64,000 nt of DNA from Pseudomonadota bacterium (GCA_020161145.1 JAIUPQ010000003.1:124001-188000), one strand, 5' to 3'. Counted from the first letter of the stretch, positions 1 through 10,567 are shown. Notes: a model not told the origin generated them from the sequence alone. A program made the numbers and translations.

Positions 1-311
1 GCCGCGCGCACCGAGAGGCGATTGCAGAAAATGAGCATGGATCGCGGCCAAATCGTGGCCAATTCGCCACGCGCTGTGCGAGCACCGGCGGGTTGCGAGT
101 GGATCACCCGGCGAACACCCTCTGTTCAACCCATCACCGATGGGCGGCTGGTTACAATGCCAACCGGCCCCGCTGCACAGCCGCAGCGGCGGCCCGTCAC
201 CTTCGACGCCGTTGCGACGCGGCCTTGCGCCCCGTCATCCATTGCGCCGGGCCCCGGCTGATGCGTCCCCTGCGGCGCGAGCGGCCCTTCGGCGCCTATC
301 TCCCCTGATTC
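1..311. other. Non-coding left edge and rhlE leader
   Basis: No convincing gene is seen here; the open frames in this stretch are GC-driven. A 6-bp inverted repeat (CGTGGC at 54-59, GCCACG at 66-71) could be the end of a transcript from outside the window. TACAAT at 153-158 resembles a -10 element, but no good -35 sits 16-18 nt upstream. If it is used, rhlE has a leader of roughly 150 nt. There is no Shine-Dalgarno sequence directly before the rhlE ATG at 312. Confidence 0.4.
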
Positions 312-1628
312 ATGACCTTTGCATCGCTAGGCTTGGCCGAACCGCTGGTTCGCGCCGTACAAGAACAAGGCTACGACCAGCCCACCCCCATCCAGGCCCA
401 GGCCATTCCGGCCGTACTCTCCGGCGGCGATTTGCTCGCCGGCGCCCAGACCGGCACCGGCAAGACCGCCGGCTTCACCCTGCCCATGCTGCACCGGCTG
501 GCGGCCACCACGCCGCAAGGCCAGAGCCACCATGGCAAGCGCCACATCCGCGCCTTGATCCTGACGCCCACCCGCGAACTGGCCGCCCAGGTCGAGGACA
601 GCGTGCGCACCTACGGCAAATACCTGCCGCTGACCAGCATGGTGATGTTCGGCGGCGTCGGCATGCAGCCTCAGATCGACAAGCTGCGCCGTGGCGTGGA
701 CATCCTGGTGGCCACCCCGGGCCGCCTGCTGGACCACGCCCAGCAGGGCACGCTGGACCTGCGCCACGTGGAGGTCTTCGTGCTCGATGAGGCCGACCGC
801 ATGCTGGACATGGGCTTCATCCACGACATCAAGAAGGTGTTGGCGCTGTTGCCGGCGACCAAGCAGAGCCTGCTGTTCTCGGCCACCTTCAGCGACGACA
901 TCAAGGCGCTGGCCGACCGCCTGCTGAACCAGCCCCGCGCCATTGAGGTGGCGCGCCGCAACGCCACCGCCGAGTCCATCGCGCAGTTGATTCACCCGGT
1001 GGGCCGCGAGCGCAAGCGCGAGTTGCTGGCGCATCTGATTCAGCAGGGCGACTGGCGCCAGGTGCTGGTCTTCACACGCATGAAGCATGGCGCCAACCGC
1101 CTGTCGGACTACCTCAACGAGCATGGCATCAGCGCCATGGCCATTCACGGCAACAAGAGCCAGACGGCGCGCACCAAGGCGCTGAGTGAATTCAAGGCCG
1201 GCTCGCTGCGGGTGCTGGTGGCCACCGACATCGCGGCGCGTGGCATCGACATCGACCAGTTGCCCCACGTGGTGAACTTCGAGCTGCCCAACGTGCCCGA
1301 GGACTATGTGCACCGCATTGGCCGCACCGGCCGCGCCGGCGCCGAGGGCGAGGCCATCTCGCTGGTCTGCGTCGACGAGATGGGGTTTCTGAAGGACATC
1401 GAGAAGCTCACCAAGCGCCAGATTCCCAAGGCGCTGGTGCCTGGTTTCGAGCCCGACCCCAACGAGAAGCCCGAGCCCATCGTGCTGGGCCGGCGCATGA
1501 CCATTGGCGTGGGCGCGCCCGGCCGTGGCGGCAATCGCGGCGGCGGCAACCGCAGCGGTGGTGGTGGTGGTCGCTCCAGTGGCGGTGGCAGCTCCAGCAG
1601 CGGCCGGCCGTCGTCGCGTCGGCGCTGA
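312..1628 (+). CDS. rhlE: DEAD-box ATP-dependent RNA helicase RhlE
   Basis: This cytoplasmic ATP-dependent RNA helicase is of the type used in ribosome assembly and mRNA turnover. The 438-aa protein has a Q motif near residues 23-29 (QPTPIQ), Walker A AQTGTGKT at 45-52, PTREL, TPGR, DEAD at 159-162 and SAT. Domain 2 carries ARGIDI and the [10 protein letters not shown] motif. The tail from about residue 398 is Gly/Ser/Arg-rich and low in complexity, as in betaproteobacterial RhlE, and probably binds RNA non-specifically. The motif order and tail favour RhlE over DbpA or SrmB. The ATG at 312 directly precedes the conserved start MTFASLGL. The gene stands alone and converges on the hydroxylase gene. 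Confidence 0.93.
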   Translation: MTFASLGLAEPLVRAVQEQGYDQPTPIQAQAIPAVLSGGDLLAGAQTGTGKTAGFTLPMLHRLAATTPQGQSHHGKRHIRALILTPTRELAAQVEDSVRTYGKYLPLTSMVMFGGVGMQPQIDKLRRGVDILVATPGRLLDHAQQGTLDLRHVEVFVLDEADRMLDMGFIHDIKKVLALLPATKQSLLFSATFSDDIKALADRLLNQPRAIEVARRNATAESIAQLIHPVGRERKRELLAHLIQQGDWRQVLVFTRMKHGANRLSDYLNEHGISAMAIHGNKSQTARTKALSEFKAGSLRVLVATDIAARGIDIDQLPHVVNFELPNVPEDYVHRIGRTGRAGAEGEAISLVCVDEMGFLKDIEKLTKRQIPKALVPGFEPDPNEKPEPIVLGRRMTIGVGAPGRGGNRGGGNRSGGGGGRSSGGGSSSSGRPSSRRR

Positions 1629-1640
1629 GCGTCATCAGGG

Positions 1641-1672
1641 CGCGGGGGCACTCATGAAAACGTGCCCTCGCG
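1641..1672. terminator. Hairpin between convergent rhlE and hydroxylase genes
   Basis: The arms at 1641-1651 and 1662-1672 pair over 11 bp with one G-U wobble around a 10-nt loop. The stop codon of the minus-strand hydroxylase (1652-1654) lies in the loop. No T-tract follows on either strand, so this is at best a Rho-assisted or 3'-end-protecting hairpin serving both genes. Confidence 0.4.
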
Positions 1673-2533
1673 CAGCCACTTGGTGGCCACCCATTTCTCG
1701 CCCTCGATCACCGGCGCGCCGCCGTGCAGCGTCAGCGTGGCCGGCTCGGGCCGCGCATAGCTGAAAAAAACGGCATTGCCGCGCACGGGCCCCACCTCGA
1801 TGCCGGCATCCGGAAACGTGGTGGCACCGCCCTTGGCCGGCGTGTTCAGGTACATGACCAACGTGCCCACGCGCTGCCCGCCGCGCGCCAGCATGGCGGG
1901 CGTGCCGGCCTGGCTGGGGTCGAAGTAGTCGTGGTGCGGCTTGTACTCGGCGCCCACGCCATAGCGCAGCACCTGCAGGCCCTCGCCGCGCAGCACCGGC
2001 CAGTTCAGCAGGTGGGCGATGCGCTGCTCGATGCGATGGCAGATTTCGAACTCGCCGCGGCTGAAGAACATGCCCTCGCTGGTGCGGGCCTCATGCACCT
2101 CGCTGGCGCCGGTGGCGTTGACCACCGTCTCCGAGCGGGCCAGGCGCTGGCGGGCGCGATCGATCAACTCGTCGCACTCTTCGGGCGCCAGCAGATTGCC
2201 AAACACCACCACACGCGGTTTGGTCACCTGGGTCAGCACCTGCACGTCCCGATCGCCCGCCCACAGCGTGGCGGGTGAGCCGTCCAGCCGGGGCATGGGC
2301 AAGGGACCCAGCGGCACCACGGCCAGCGCCTGCTCGGCTTGCAAAGCGGCCGCCACCTCGGGGCCCAACACCTCGCGCAGTGCGACCAGGGCCACGGCCT
2401 CTTCCCAGCCGGTGGCCAGCAAGGCGGCCAGCGAGTCGCGCGGCGCCACGCCACTGGCGCGCTGGCCTTCGATCCAGGTGCGCATCTCCGGGGTCACGGT
2501 CTGCACCCAGCCGTAGCCTGGGGTCTGTGTCAT
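1652..2533 (-). CDS. 2-oxoglutarate/Fe(II)-dependent prolyl 4-hydroxylase-like oxygenase
   Basis: This 293-aa protein is a probable non-haem Fe(II), 2-oxoglutarate-dependent dioxygenase of the P4H-alpha family. The C-terminal half shows the family motifs: YKPHHDYFDP supplies the HxD iron ligands, LHGGAPV the distal His, and EKWVATKWLR the Lys that binds the 2-oxoglutarate carboxylate. Family members hydroxylate prolines or other side chains; the target cannot be read from the sequence. The N-terminal 100 residues have no motif I recognise. I chose the ATG at 2533 because it overlaps the yaaA stop codon (ATGA) and starts a typical length; the frame is open further upstream but only antisense to yaaA. 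It probably lies in one transcript with the upstream hydrolase and yaaA genes. Confidence 0.82.
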   Translation of the reverse strand: MTQTPGYGWVQTVTPEMRTWIEGQRASGVAPRDSLAALLATGWEEAVALVALREVLGPEVAAALQAEQALAVVPLGPLPMPRLDGSPATLWAGDRDVQVLTQVTKPRVVVFGNLLAPEECDELIDRARQRLARSETVVNATGASEVHEARTSEGMFFSRGEFEICHRIEQRIAHLLNWPVLRGEGLQVLRYGVGAEYKPHHDYFDPSQAGTPAMLARGGQRVGTLVMYLNTPAKGGATTFPDAGIEVGPVRGNAVFFSYARPEPATLTLHGGAPVIEGEKWVATKWLREGTFS

Positions 2534-3303
2534 GGCAGGTTCTTTCGGCGAAACACCAGCCGCTCGGGCGTGCTGGTGCGCACATCGTAGCGGTAGCCTT
2601 CGGCGGCAAAGTCCAGCAACGCCTCGGGGCTGGTGGCCTGTTGGCGAATGGCGTGCCTGGCCATCAGACCACGTGCGCGCTTGGCGTGAAAGCTGATGAG
2701 CTTCCATTGGCCGCCATGCCATTCCTCGAAATGGCAGCTCACAACCCGGGCCTTGAGCGCCGGCCGCAGTGCGGCCCGCGCGTACTCCTGCGAGGCCAGG
2801 TTCAGCACCACGCCCGGCGCGAGCCGGTTGATGGCGCGGGCCAGGTCGTCACCCCAGTAGTGGTAGAGGTCGGGCCCGGCCGGGTTGGCCAGACGGGTGC
2901 CCATCTCCAGCCGATAGGGCTGCAACCTGTCCAGCGGGCGCAGCAGGCCATAGAGACCGGACAGCATGCGCAGGTGATCTTGCGCCCAGGCCCAATCGAC
3001 GGGCGTGAGGCTGGCAGCCTGCAACCCCTCGTAGACGTCACCGGCAAACGCCAGCAGCGCGGGGCGGCTGTTGGTGGCCGTGAAGCGGGTAGACCACGCC
3101 TGATTGCGTTCGGCGTTGAGTGTGGCCAGCGTGGGCGAGATGGCCATCAGCGCGCTCAGGTCGTCGGCCGTGCGCGTGCGCAGCACCGCCATCAGCTCGG
3201 CGCTGCGCGCGGCAAAGGCCGGTCGGGTCGAGCGGGCATAGCAGCCCTCGGGCCAGGGGGAGTCGAAATCCAGTGTCTTGGCCGGCGAGATCAGCGTGAG
3301 CAT
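2530..3303 (-). CDS. yaaA: Peroxide stress protein YaaA (DUF328/UPF0246)
   Basis: The product has 257 aa, the usual length of the YaaA family, and begins with the diagnostic MLTLISPAKTLDF. In E. coli YaaA is induced by OxyR and lowers intracellular free iron during peroxide stress; it also has DNA-binding activity. Conserved features visible are SPAKTLDF at the N-terminus, GLYGLLRPLD in the middle and ISFHAKRARGLMARH near the end. The ATG at 3303 is preferred over an adjacent upstream TTG. The start shares TGATG with the upstream hydrolase gene and the stop shares ATGA with the hydroxylase gene, so the three are probably translationally coupled. No OxyR site could be identified by eye. Confidence 0.9.
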   Translation of the reverse strand: MLTLISPAKTLDFDSPWPEGCYARSTRPAFAARSAELMAVLRTRTADDLSALMAISPTLATLNAERNQAWSTRFTATNSRPALLAFAGDVYEGLQAASLTPVDWAWAQDHLRMLSGLYGLLRPLDRLQPYRLEMGTRLANPAGPDLYHYWGDDLARAINRLAPGVVLNLASQEYARAALRPALKARVVSCHFEEWHGGQWKLISFHAKRARGLMARHAIRQQATSPEALLDFAAEGYRYDVRTSTPERLVFRRKNLP

Positions 3304-3932
3304 CAAGACGCCTCATCCGCCGCCGCGCGCCCGCCGCCGCCGCCCAAGGCCTCACGCCAGGTGCGCGCCGGCACATGGCCGCGCAGCCGGCGCAGCGCCT
3401 CGTCGATCAACACCCCCGCCAACTCGCGTCCCACGCCGTCGGCCACGTCCAGCGTGGCATCGGCGCCCAACTCGGCCAGCCGCTCCAGATGCACCAGCAC
3501 GCGCGCGGGGGGGACCTCGGGGTCGGCACCGCCGTGCAGCCAGTGCAAGGTGGTTTGAATCGGCGCACTCTCGGGCGGCAGTGGGTAGTCGCCGCCAAAC
3601 GCCACCACGCGGCCAGCCAGTCCGTCGTGGCGGTGGACCAGCGCCAGCGCGACCTGGGCGCCCAGCCCGAAGCCGAACAGCGCCGTGGCCGGCTGGGTCA
3701 CGCCCATGGCGACCTGCGCGGCGCGCACCCAGTCCTCGGCCTGGGTCAGGTCATCGGCCGCAGGCAAGGTGACGATGGCGGCCTGGCTGAACTGCCTGCG
3801 CAAGGCCAGAGCCAGGGGTGCCAGCAGATCGGCTGGCTGGCCGGCCGCCAGCAGCAGCAACAGCAGCTGTTGCGGCTCGCCGACGGCAGGCCGCTCGATC
3901 TGGGTGCCTGGCGGCAAGTGGGGTTGGTTCAA
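3303..3932 (-). CDS. Alpha/beta-hydrolase of the carboxylesterase/phospholipase type (YpfH-like)
   Basis: This is a 209-aa putative esterase. GFGLGAQVAL matches the nucleophile-elbow position, but the usual Ser of GxSxG/GFSQG is Leu here (GFGLG). TLHWLHGGADPEVP resembles the Asp region and the C-terminal part would hold the His. Because the nucleophile is not Ser, activity is uncertain and the protein may be a degenerate member. The proposed start is TTG at 3932, preceded by CTGGAGAACCTGC, a good ribosome-binding site. No ATG gives a sensible N-terminus, since upstream in-frame codons run into the neighbouring divergent gene. Its stop overlaps the yaaA ATG (TGATG). Confidence 0.65.
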   Translation of the reverse strand: MNQPHLPPGTQIERPAVGEPQQLLLLLLAAGQPADLLAPLALALRRQFSQAAIVTLPAADDLTQAEDWVRAAQVAMGVTQPATALFGFGLGAQVALALVHRHDGLAGRVVAFGGDYPLPPESAPIQTTLHWLHGGADPEVPPARVLVHLERLAELGADATLDVADGVGRELAGVLIDEALRRLRGHVPARTWREALGGGGGRAAADEAS

Positions 3933-4016
3933 GCAGGTTCTCCAGGGGGTGGTGCCGCCACGCCAGGCGGCACACGATCGGTGATCGCACGGGGGTCGGG
4001 CGGCATTGTCGCGCTG

Positions 4017-4022
4017 GACAAT
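4017..4022 (+). promoter_or_regulatory. -10-like hexamer before the isoaspartyl peptidase gene
   Basis: GACAAT ends 7 nt before the ATG at 4030, so transcription would begin at or next to the start codon and give a leaderless mRNA. No clear -35 is visible. This is one of several similar cases in the window. Confidence 0.35.
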
Positions 4023-4029
4023 AGGGGGC

Positions 4030-4965
4030 ATGACACCCACCTTGCTGATCCATGGCGGCGCCGGCACGCTGCGACGCGACGAACTGGGCCCCGTGCGCGA
4101 GGCCGCCCACCACGAGGCGCTGGCCGCCATCGCACGGGCTGGTCAACGCCTGCTGGCGCAGGGCGCTTCGGCGCTGGACGTGGTGGTGGAGGCCGTGCGC
4201 CTGCTGGAGGAGTGCCCGCTTTTCAACGCCGGCAAAGGGGCGGTCTACACGACGGCCGGTACGCACGAGCTGGATGCCAGCGTGATGGACGGCCCCACGC
4301 AGGCCGCCGGGGCGGTGACCTGCGTCAGCCGCACGCGCAACCCGGTGCTGGCGGCGCGCGAGGTGTTGCGGCGCAGCCCCCACCTGCTGTTCGCCAGCGC
4401 CGCCGCCGACGCGCTGGCCGAGCAATGGGGCCTGGAGATGGTGGCCCCCGACTGGTTTGGCACGCCCGAGCGGCTGGCCCAGTGGCAGCGCACGCAGACC
4501 CCCACGCTGGACCACGACGCCGCGCGCATGGGCACGGTGGGGGCGGTGGCACTGGACGTTGAAGGCCGGCTGGCCGCCGCCACCTCCACCGGGGGCATGA
4601 CGGCCAAGGCGCCGGGCCGGGTCGGTGACACACCGCTGATCGGCGCGGGCTGCTGGGCCGATGCGCGGGTGGCCGTCTCCTGCACCGGCACCGGCGAGGC
4701 CTTCATCCGCATCTGCGCCGCGCACGACGTGGCTGCCCGCGTCGCCTATGGCGGCGCGCCGCTGGCCGAGGCGGCCCATGCCGTGGTCCACGAGGGCCTG
4801 CCCAGCGTGGGCGGCACGGGCGGGCTGATTGCCCTGGCAGCCGACGGCCGCATGGCGCTGCCCATCCACAGTGCCGGCATGTACCGCGCGGTGGCGCGCG
4901 TGGGTGCGCCGGTCTGGACGGCCATCTATGCGGACGAAGGCCTGCCGCCAGCCACGGATTCTTGA
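4030..4965 (+). CDS. iaaA: Isoaspartyl peptidase / type III L-asparaginase (Ntn hydrolase)
   Basis: This 311-aa plant-type (EcAIII) asparaginase hydrolyses beta-aspartyl dipeptides and L-asparagine. Family members autocleave before a Thr that becomes the N-terminal nucleophile. Here the cleavage motif is GTVGAVALD with Thr169, followed by AAATSTGG and CTGTGEAFIR. The N-terminus MTPTLLIHGGAGT is typical. I chose the ATG at 4030 rather than an in-frame codon 24 nt upstream because family proteins begin directly before LIHGGAG. It is divergent from the hydrolase gene, with about 100 bp between start codons, and the stop lies only 9 nt before the sigma-32 promoter of grpE. Confidence 0.92.
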   Translation: MTPTLLIHGGAGTLRRDELGPVREAAHHEALAAIARAGQRLLAQGASALDVVVEAVRLLEECPLFNAGKGAVYTTAGTHELDASVMDGPTQAAGAVTCVSRTRNPVLAAREVLRRSPHLLFASAAADALAEQWGLEMVAPDWFGTPERLAQWQRTQTPTLDHDAARMGTVGAVALDVEGRLAAATSTGGMTAKAPGRVGDTPLIGAGCWADARVAVSCTGTGEAFIRICAAHDVAARVAYGGAPLAEAAHAVVHEGLPSVGGTGGLIALAADGRMALPIHSAGMYRAVARVGAPVWTAIYADEGLPPATDS

Positions 4966-4974
4966 AAAACCCCT

Positions 4975-5002
4975 CTTGAAACCCCGTCATCCGCCCCCAT
5001 GT
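4975..5002 (+). promoter_or_regulatory. Sigma-32 heat-shock promoter of grpE
   Basis: CTTGAAA at 4975-4981, a 13-nt spacer, then CCCCATGT at 4995-5002. This matches the E. coli RpoH consensus (CTTGAAA, N13-15, CCCCATnT) at every specified position. The grpE ATG lies 34 nt beyond the -10, leaving a short leader. Confidence 0.85.
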
Positions 5003-5036
5003 AGGCGGCTGAATCTCTTTGTCAGCCCGAAAAACC

Positions 5037-5552
5037 ATGACGAATCCAGACCAGGAATTCCAAAGCGAACAGCCCGAAATGGGCGCGGTGCCCGGCGATC
5101 CGGCCGCTGAGTTGGCCGAATTGCAGGCGCGGCATACCGAGATGGCCGATGCCTATCTGCGGGCCAAGGCCGAGATGGAGAACATCCGCCGTCGCAGCGA
5201 GGAGGAGTTGACCAAGGCGCGCAAATTTGCCGTCGAGAGTTTTGCCGACAGCGTGCTGCCCGTGCGTGACAGCCTGGAGGCGGCCATCGCCAACCCCGAG
5301 GCATCGGCCGAGAAGGTGCTCGAGGGCGTGCACGCCACGCTGCGCCAGCTCGATCAGGCGCTGGCACGCCACAAGGTGCTGCCCATCGAGCCGACCAGTG
5401 GCAGCAAGTTCGACCCCCATCAGCACCAGGCCATCGGCATGGTGCCCAGTGAGCAGGAAGCCAACACGGTGGTGTCGGTGCTGCAAAAAGGGTATGCGCT
5501 GGCCGACCGGGTATTGCGCCCGGCCATGGTCATGGTGGCGGCCCCCAAATAA
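5037..5552 (+). CDS. grpE: Nucleotide exchange factor GrpE
   Basis: GrpE (171 aa) is the dimeric cytoplasmic co-chaperone that releases ADP from DnaK. The sequence has the acidic N-terminus, a long helix starting near [21 protein letters not shown], the signature NIRRRSEEE, and the beta-wing part with [10 protein letters not shown] and [21 protein letters not shown]. The start is ATG at 5037 (MTNPDQEF); a TTG 18 nt upstream is also in frame but less likely. The Shine-Dalgarno sequence is poor. The gene lies directly behind the RpoH promoter and 101 bp before dnaK, so grpE-dnaK-dnaJ form the usual betaproteobacterial heat-shock cluster. Confidence 0.95.
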   Translation: MTNPDQEFQSEQPEMGAVPGDPAAELAELQARHTEMADAYLRAKAEMENIRRRSEEELTKARKFAVESFADSVLPVRDSLEAAIANPEASAEKVLEGVHATLRQLDQALARHKVLPIEPTSGSKFDPHQHQAIGMVPSEQEANTVVSVLQKGYALADRVLRPAMVMVAAPK

Positions 5553-5586
5553 GCCCTCAAACAGCCCCCAAAACCCTGCCGGCGCC

Positions 5587-5614
5587 CTTGAATCACCCCC
5601 CGGCGCCCGCACAT
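5587..5614 (+). promoter_or_regulatory. Possible second heat-shock promoter before dnaK
   Basis: CTTGAAT at 5587-5593 followed after 13 nt by CCGCACAT partly resembles a sigma-32 promoter, with a good -35 and a weak -10. It lies in the grpE-dnaK spacer and could boost dnaK over grpE. It is much weaker than the grpE promoter. Confidence 0.3.
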
Positions 5615-5653
5615 TCGCAGCAAGTACATATCCACTCTTAGGAGCCAACGAAC

Positions 5654-7573
<1,920 letters not shown>

Positions 7574-7751
7574 TGGGTACCCCCAGGGCCAGGCTGCGCC
7601 CAGCCCGCCCCCCCGAGGGGACCAAGAAAACTCGGGAGCGGCCCTTCATTTTCTTGAGAGGCTAAGGGCGCAAGCCCTGCCTTTGCCGCCGCGTTGCGAG
7701 GCCTTGCGCCTTCAACGCGGCGTTTGCGTTATGTGAAACGAGCATGTGCCC
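7574..7751 (+). repeat. dnaK-dnaJ spacer with repeat-like GC palindrome
   Basis: No gene lies here. The first half (about 7590-7650) contains CCCCCCCGAGGGG with flanking sequence that resembles the intergenic element at 15094-15180. The second half contains two hairpins, one small (7665-7678, GCAA loop) and one strong (7687-7722). It is longer and more structured than expected for a chaperone operon spacer. Confidence 0.4.
7687..7722 (+). terminator. Strong stem-loop 29 nt before dnaJ
   Basis: CGCCGCGTTG at 7687-7696 pairs perfectly with CAACGCGGCG at 7713-7722. The 16-nt loop can itself pair (AGGC with GCCT), and TTTGCGTT follows. It could act as a partial terminator or as an RNA-processing/stability hairpin that sets the dnaK:dnaJ ratio. 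Confidence 0.5.
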
Positions 7752-8900
7752 ATGGCCACCAAGCGTGATTACTACGAGGTTCTTGGCGTCCCCAAGAACG
7801 CGACCGACGACGACATCAAAAAAGCCTATCGCAAGCTGGCGATGAAGCACCACCCTGACCGCAACCAGGGTGATGCAACCAAAGGCGCCGAGGAGAAGTT
7901 CAAGGAGGCCAAAGAGGCCTACGAGATCCTTTCGGAGCCCCCCAAGCGCGCCGCCTACGATCAATACGGCCACGCCGGGGTGGATCCCAATCGCGGCGGC
8001 CCCGGCGCCGAGGGCTTCGGCGGCTTTGCCGATGCGTTCGGCGACATCTTCGGCGACATCTTTGGTGGTGCCGCCGCCGGCCGCCGGGGCGGCGGCGGTG
8101 GTGGGCGCAAAAAGGTGTACCGCGGCAACGACCTGTCCTATGCCATGGAGATCACGCTGGAAGAGGCGGCCGCCGGCAAGGACACGCAGATCAAGATCCC
8201 CACCTGGGACAACTGCGAAACCTGCCACGGCAGCGGCGCCAAGCCTGGCACCAAGGCCCAGACCTGCACCACCTGCCAGGGCAGCGGCACCGTGCACCTG
8301 CGCCAAGGCTTTTTCAGCGTGCAGCAGACCTGCCCGCAGTGCCACGGCACCGGCAAGATCATTCCCGAACCCTGCACCACCTGCCACGGCCAGGGCAAGA
8401 TCAAGCGCACCAAGACGCTGGAGGTGCAAATCCCTGCCGGCATCAACGAGGGCATGCGCATCCGCTCGGCGGGCAATGGCGAGCCGGGCACCAACGGCGG
8501 CCCGGCGGGTGATCTCTACATCGAGATCCGCATCAAGGCGCACGAGCTCTTTGAACGCGACGGTGACGACCTGCACTGCTCGGTGCCGGTGACCATCACC
8601 ACCGCCGCGCTGGGCGGCCAGATCGAGGTGCCCACGCTGACCAGCCAGGTCGAGATCGACATTCCCGAAGGCACCCAGCACGGCAAGACCTTCCGCCTGC
8701 GCGGCAAGGGCATCAAGGGTCTGCGCTCGTCGCTGCCCGGTGACCTGTATTGCCACATCGCGCTGGAGACGCCGGTCAAGCTCACCGAGCACCAGCGCAA
8801 GCTGCTCAAGGAACTGGACGAGTCGCTGAAAAAAGGCGGCGACAAGCATTCGCCCAACGGCAAGAGCTGGACGGACCGGGTCAAGGACTTGTTCAAGTAA
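7752..8900 (+). CDS. dnaJ: Chaperone protein DnaJ (Hsp40)
   Basis: The product is 382 aa. The order is: J domain at 1-70 ([15 protein letters not shown] = HPD motif), Gly/Phe-rich segment ([11 protein letters not shown]), zinc-binding domain with four CxxCxGxG-type repeats ([36 protein letters not shown]), then the substrate-binding C-terminal domains. It stimulates the DnaK ATPase and delivers clients. The start is ATG at 7752 ([13 protein letters not shown]), although GTG at 7746 is in frame two codons earlier. The Shine-Dalgarno sequence is weak, so translation may depend on the structured leader. It is the last gene of the grpE-dnaK-dnaJ cluster. Confidence 0.97.
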   Translation: MATKRDYYEVLGVPKNATDDDIKKAYRKLAMKHHPDRNQGDATKGAEEKFKEAKEAYEILSEPPKRAAYDQYGHAGVDPNRGGPGAEGFGGFADAFGDIFGDIFGGAAAGRRGGGGGGRKKVYRGNDLSYAMEITLEEAAAGKDTQIKIPTWDNCETCHGSGAKPGTKAQTCTTCQGSGTVHLRQGFFSVQQTCPQCHGTGKIIPEPCTTCHGQGKIKRTKTLEVQIPAGINEGMRIRSAGNGEPGTNGGPAGDLYIEIRIKAHELFERDGDDLHCSVPVTITTAALGGQIEVPTLTSQVEIDIPEGTQHGKTFRLRGKGIKGLRSSLPGDLYCHIALETPVKLTEHQRKLLKELDESLKKGGDKHSPNGKSWTDRVKDLFK

Positions 8901-8901
8901 G

Positions 8902-8925
8902 TGTCGGCGCCCGAGGGCGCTGACA
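8902..8925 (+). terminator. Hairpin after dnaJ
   Basis: A 10-bp stem (TGTCGGCGCC at 8902-8911 with GGCGCTGACA at 8916-8925, one G-U pair) closes on a CGAG tetraloop one nucleotide after the dnaJ stop. No T-run follows, so termination would need Rho or the hairpin may only protect the 3' end. Confidence 0.45.
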
Positions 8926-9018
8926 TCTGCGTGACATGGTGCCTCGCCAAGATGGCGTTGCGGCCGCCTTGGCCGCGTCGGCGGGCCCGCCCGCCGCCCA
9001 TCCCAAAGCGAGGTTTCC

Positions 9019-10545
9019 ATGCTGCGTTTGAATCCCCTGGTGGCGCTGCTCGTCAGCAGCGCCTGCCTGTCCACTCAGGCTGCCGCCGCCCCGGCGGTGC
9101 AAGGCCCTGAGTCGGTCCAAGACTGGTATCGCGCGGGTGCGTCCTTCATTCAGAAGACGCGCCAGCTGCAGCAGACCGACCTGCGCGCCCATGCCAAGAA
9201 CGTCATCCTCTTTGTGGGTGATGGCATGGGCATCTCCACACTGACCGCCGCGCGCATCCTCGAAGGCCAGCTCAAGGGCAAGGCCGGCGAGGAGAACCGC
9301 CTGTCGTTCGAGACCTTCCCCTATACGGCGCTGTCCAAAACCTATTCCTGGGACCAGCAGACCTCCGACTCGGCGCCGACCATGACCGCCATGGCGACTG
9401 GCTACAAGGCGCGCGAAGGCATGCTGTCGGTCAACCACACCACGGCACGCGGCGAATGTGACGCGGGCAAGGTGGCCGCCAACAGCTTGACCACCATCCT
9501 GGAGACGGCGGCCGAGCGCGGCAAGGACACGGGCATCGTCAGCACCGCCCGCATCACGCACGCCACACCGGCCGCGCTGTATGCCCACACCCCCGTGCGC
9601 GACTGGGAGGGCGACAGCAACCTGCCGGCCGGCTGCGGTGTCAAAGACATCGCCCGCCAGCTGATCGAGGTCAACCCCACCGTGCGCCAGAGCCTGAAGG
9701 TGGCCTTGGGCGGCGGCCGCAGCTACTTCATGCCCAGGACGGCCACCGACCCCGAGTACGCCACCACCCAGGGCCGCCGCGCCGACGGCCGCGACCTGAC
9801 GGCCGAATGGGTCAGCACCCGCGGCCCGCGCGCCACCTACGTCTGGAACAAAGACCAGTTCAAGGCCGCCAACCCCGACCGCACCGACTACCTGCTGGGC
9901 CTCTTCGAGCCCTCGCACATGCAGTACGAGGCCGATCGCACGAGCGATGCGGCTGGCGAGCCCTCGCTCAAGGAGATGACCGGCAAAGCCATCCGCATGC
10001 TGTCCAAGAACCCCAAGGGCTATTTCCTGCATGTGGAGGCCGGTCGCATCGACCACGGCCACCATGCCGGCAACGCCAGCCGCGCGCTGCAGGACACCAT
10101 TGAGTTGTCCGACGCCGTGCGCGCCGCCATGAAGATGACCAACCCGGCCGAGACGCTGATCATCGTCACCGCCGATCACAGCCACGTCTTCACCATCGCC
10201 GGCTACCCCCACCGCGGCAACAACATCCTGGGCCTGGTCAGCGACGTGCCGGCGGTGGATGGCACACCCACGACCACCGTGCTGGCCAAGGACGGCCTGC
10301 CCTACACCACCCTGGGCTACCAGAACGGGCCGGGTGCGGTTGCACCGAGGATCGACCTGAGCAGCGTGGACACCACGGCACTGAGTTTCATGCAGCCGGC
10401 GCTGGTGCCGCTGTCCAGCGAAACCCATGCCGGTGAGGACGTGGCCATCTTTGCCCGGGGTCCCAAGGGCTTCATGGTGCACGGCAGCATGGAGCAGAAC
10501 TGGATCTACCACGTGATGCGCAAGGCCTTCGGCTTCGGCTTCTGA
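9019..10545 (+). CDS. phoA: Periplasmic alkaline phosphatase (PhoA family)
   Basis: This is a 508-aa exported metal-dependent phosphomonoesterase. The signal peptide covers about residues 1-24 (hydrophobic LVALLVSSACLSTQAAAA). NVILFVGDGMG carries the metal ligand Asp68, TSDSAPTMTA holds the nucleophile Ser118, EAGRIDHGHHAG supplies zinc ligands, and TADHSHVF the last His/Asp ligands. This is the alkaline phosphatase superfamily pattern; within it the protein is close to PhoA-type enzymes. It would release phosphate from organic esters. A plausible ribosome-binding site (AGCGAGG) lies upstream. No clear Pho box was found by eye in the 118-bp spacer after dnaJ. A terminator-like hairpin follows. 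Confidence 0.88.
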   Translation: MLRLNPLVALLVSSACLSTQAAAAPAVQGPESVQDWYRAGASFIQKTRQLQQTDLRAHAKNVILFVGDGMGISTLTAARILEGQLKGKAGEENRLSFETFPYTALSKTYSWDQQTSDSAPTMTAMATGYKAREGMLSVNHTTARGECDAGKVAANSLTTILETAAERGKDTGIVSTARITHATPAALYAHTPVRDWEGDSNLPAGCGVKDIARQLIEVNPTVRQSLKVALGGGRSYFMPRTATDPEYATTQGRRADGRDLTAEWVSTRGPRATYVWNKDQFKAANPDRTDYLLGLFEPSHMQYEADRTSDAAGEPSLKEMTGKAIRMLSKNPKGYFLHVEAGRIDHGHHAGNASRALQDTIELSDAVRAAMKMTNPAETLIIVTADHSHVFTIAGYPHRGNNILGLVSDVPAVDGTPTTTVLAKDGLPYTTLGYQNGPGAVAPRIDLSSVDTTALSFMQPALVPLSSETHAGEDVAIFARGPKGFMVHGSMEQNWIYHVMRKAFGFGF

Positions 10546-10567
10546 CCCGCCTGCATCACCGCACCTG

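Noticed and set aside
1-38. Possible start of a divergent minus-strand gene (ATG at 38)
   Set aside because: Only 12 codons lie in the window, no ribosome-binding site, and no family can be tested.
1504-1628. Tandem repeat/mobile element at the rhlE end
   Set aside because: The GGC/GGT repeats encode the Gly/Ser-rich RhlE tail and are normal for the family.
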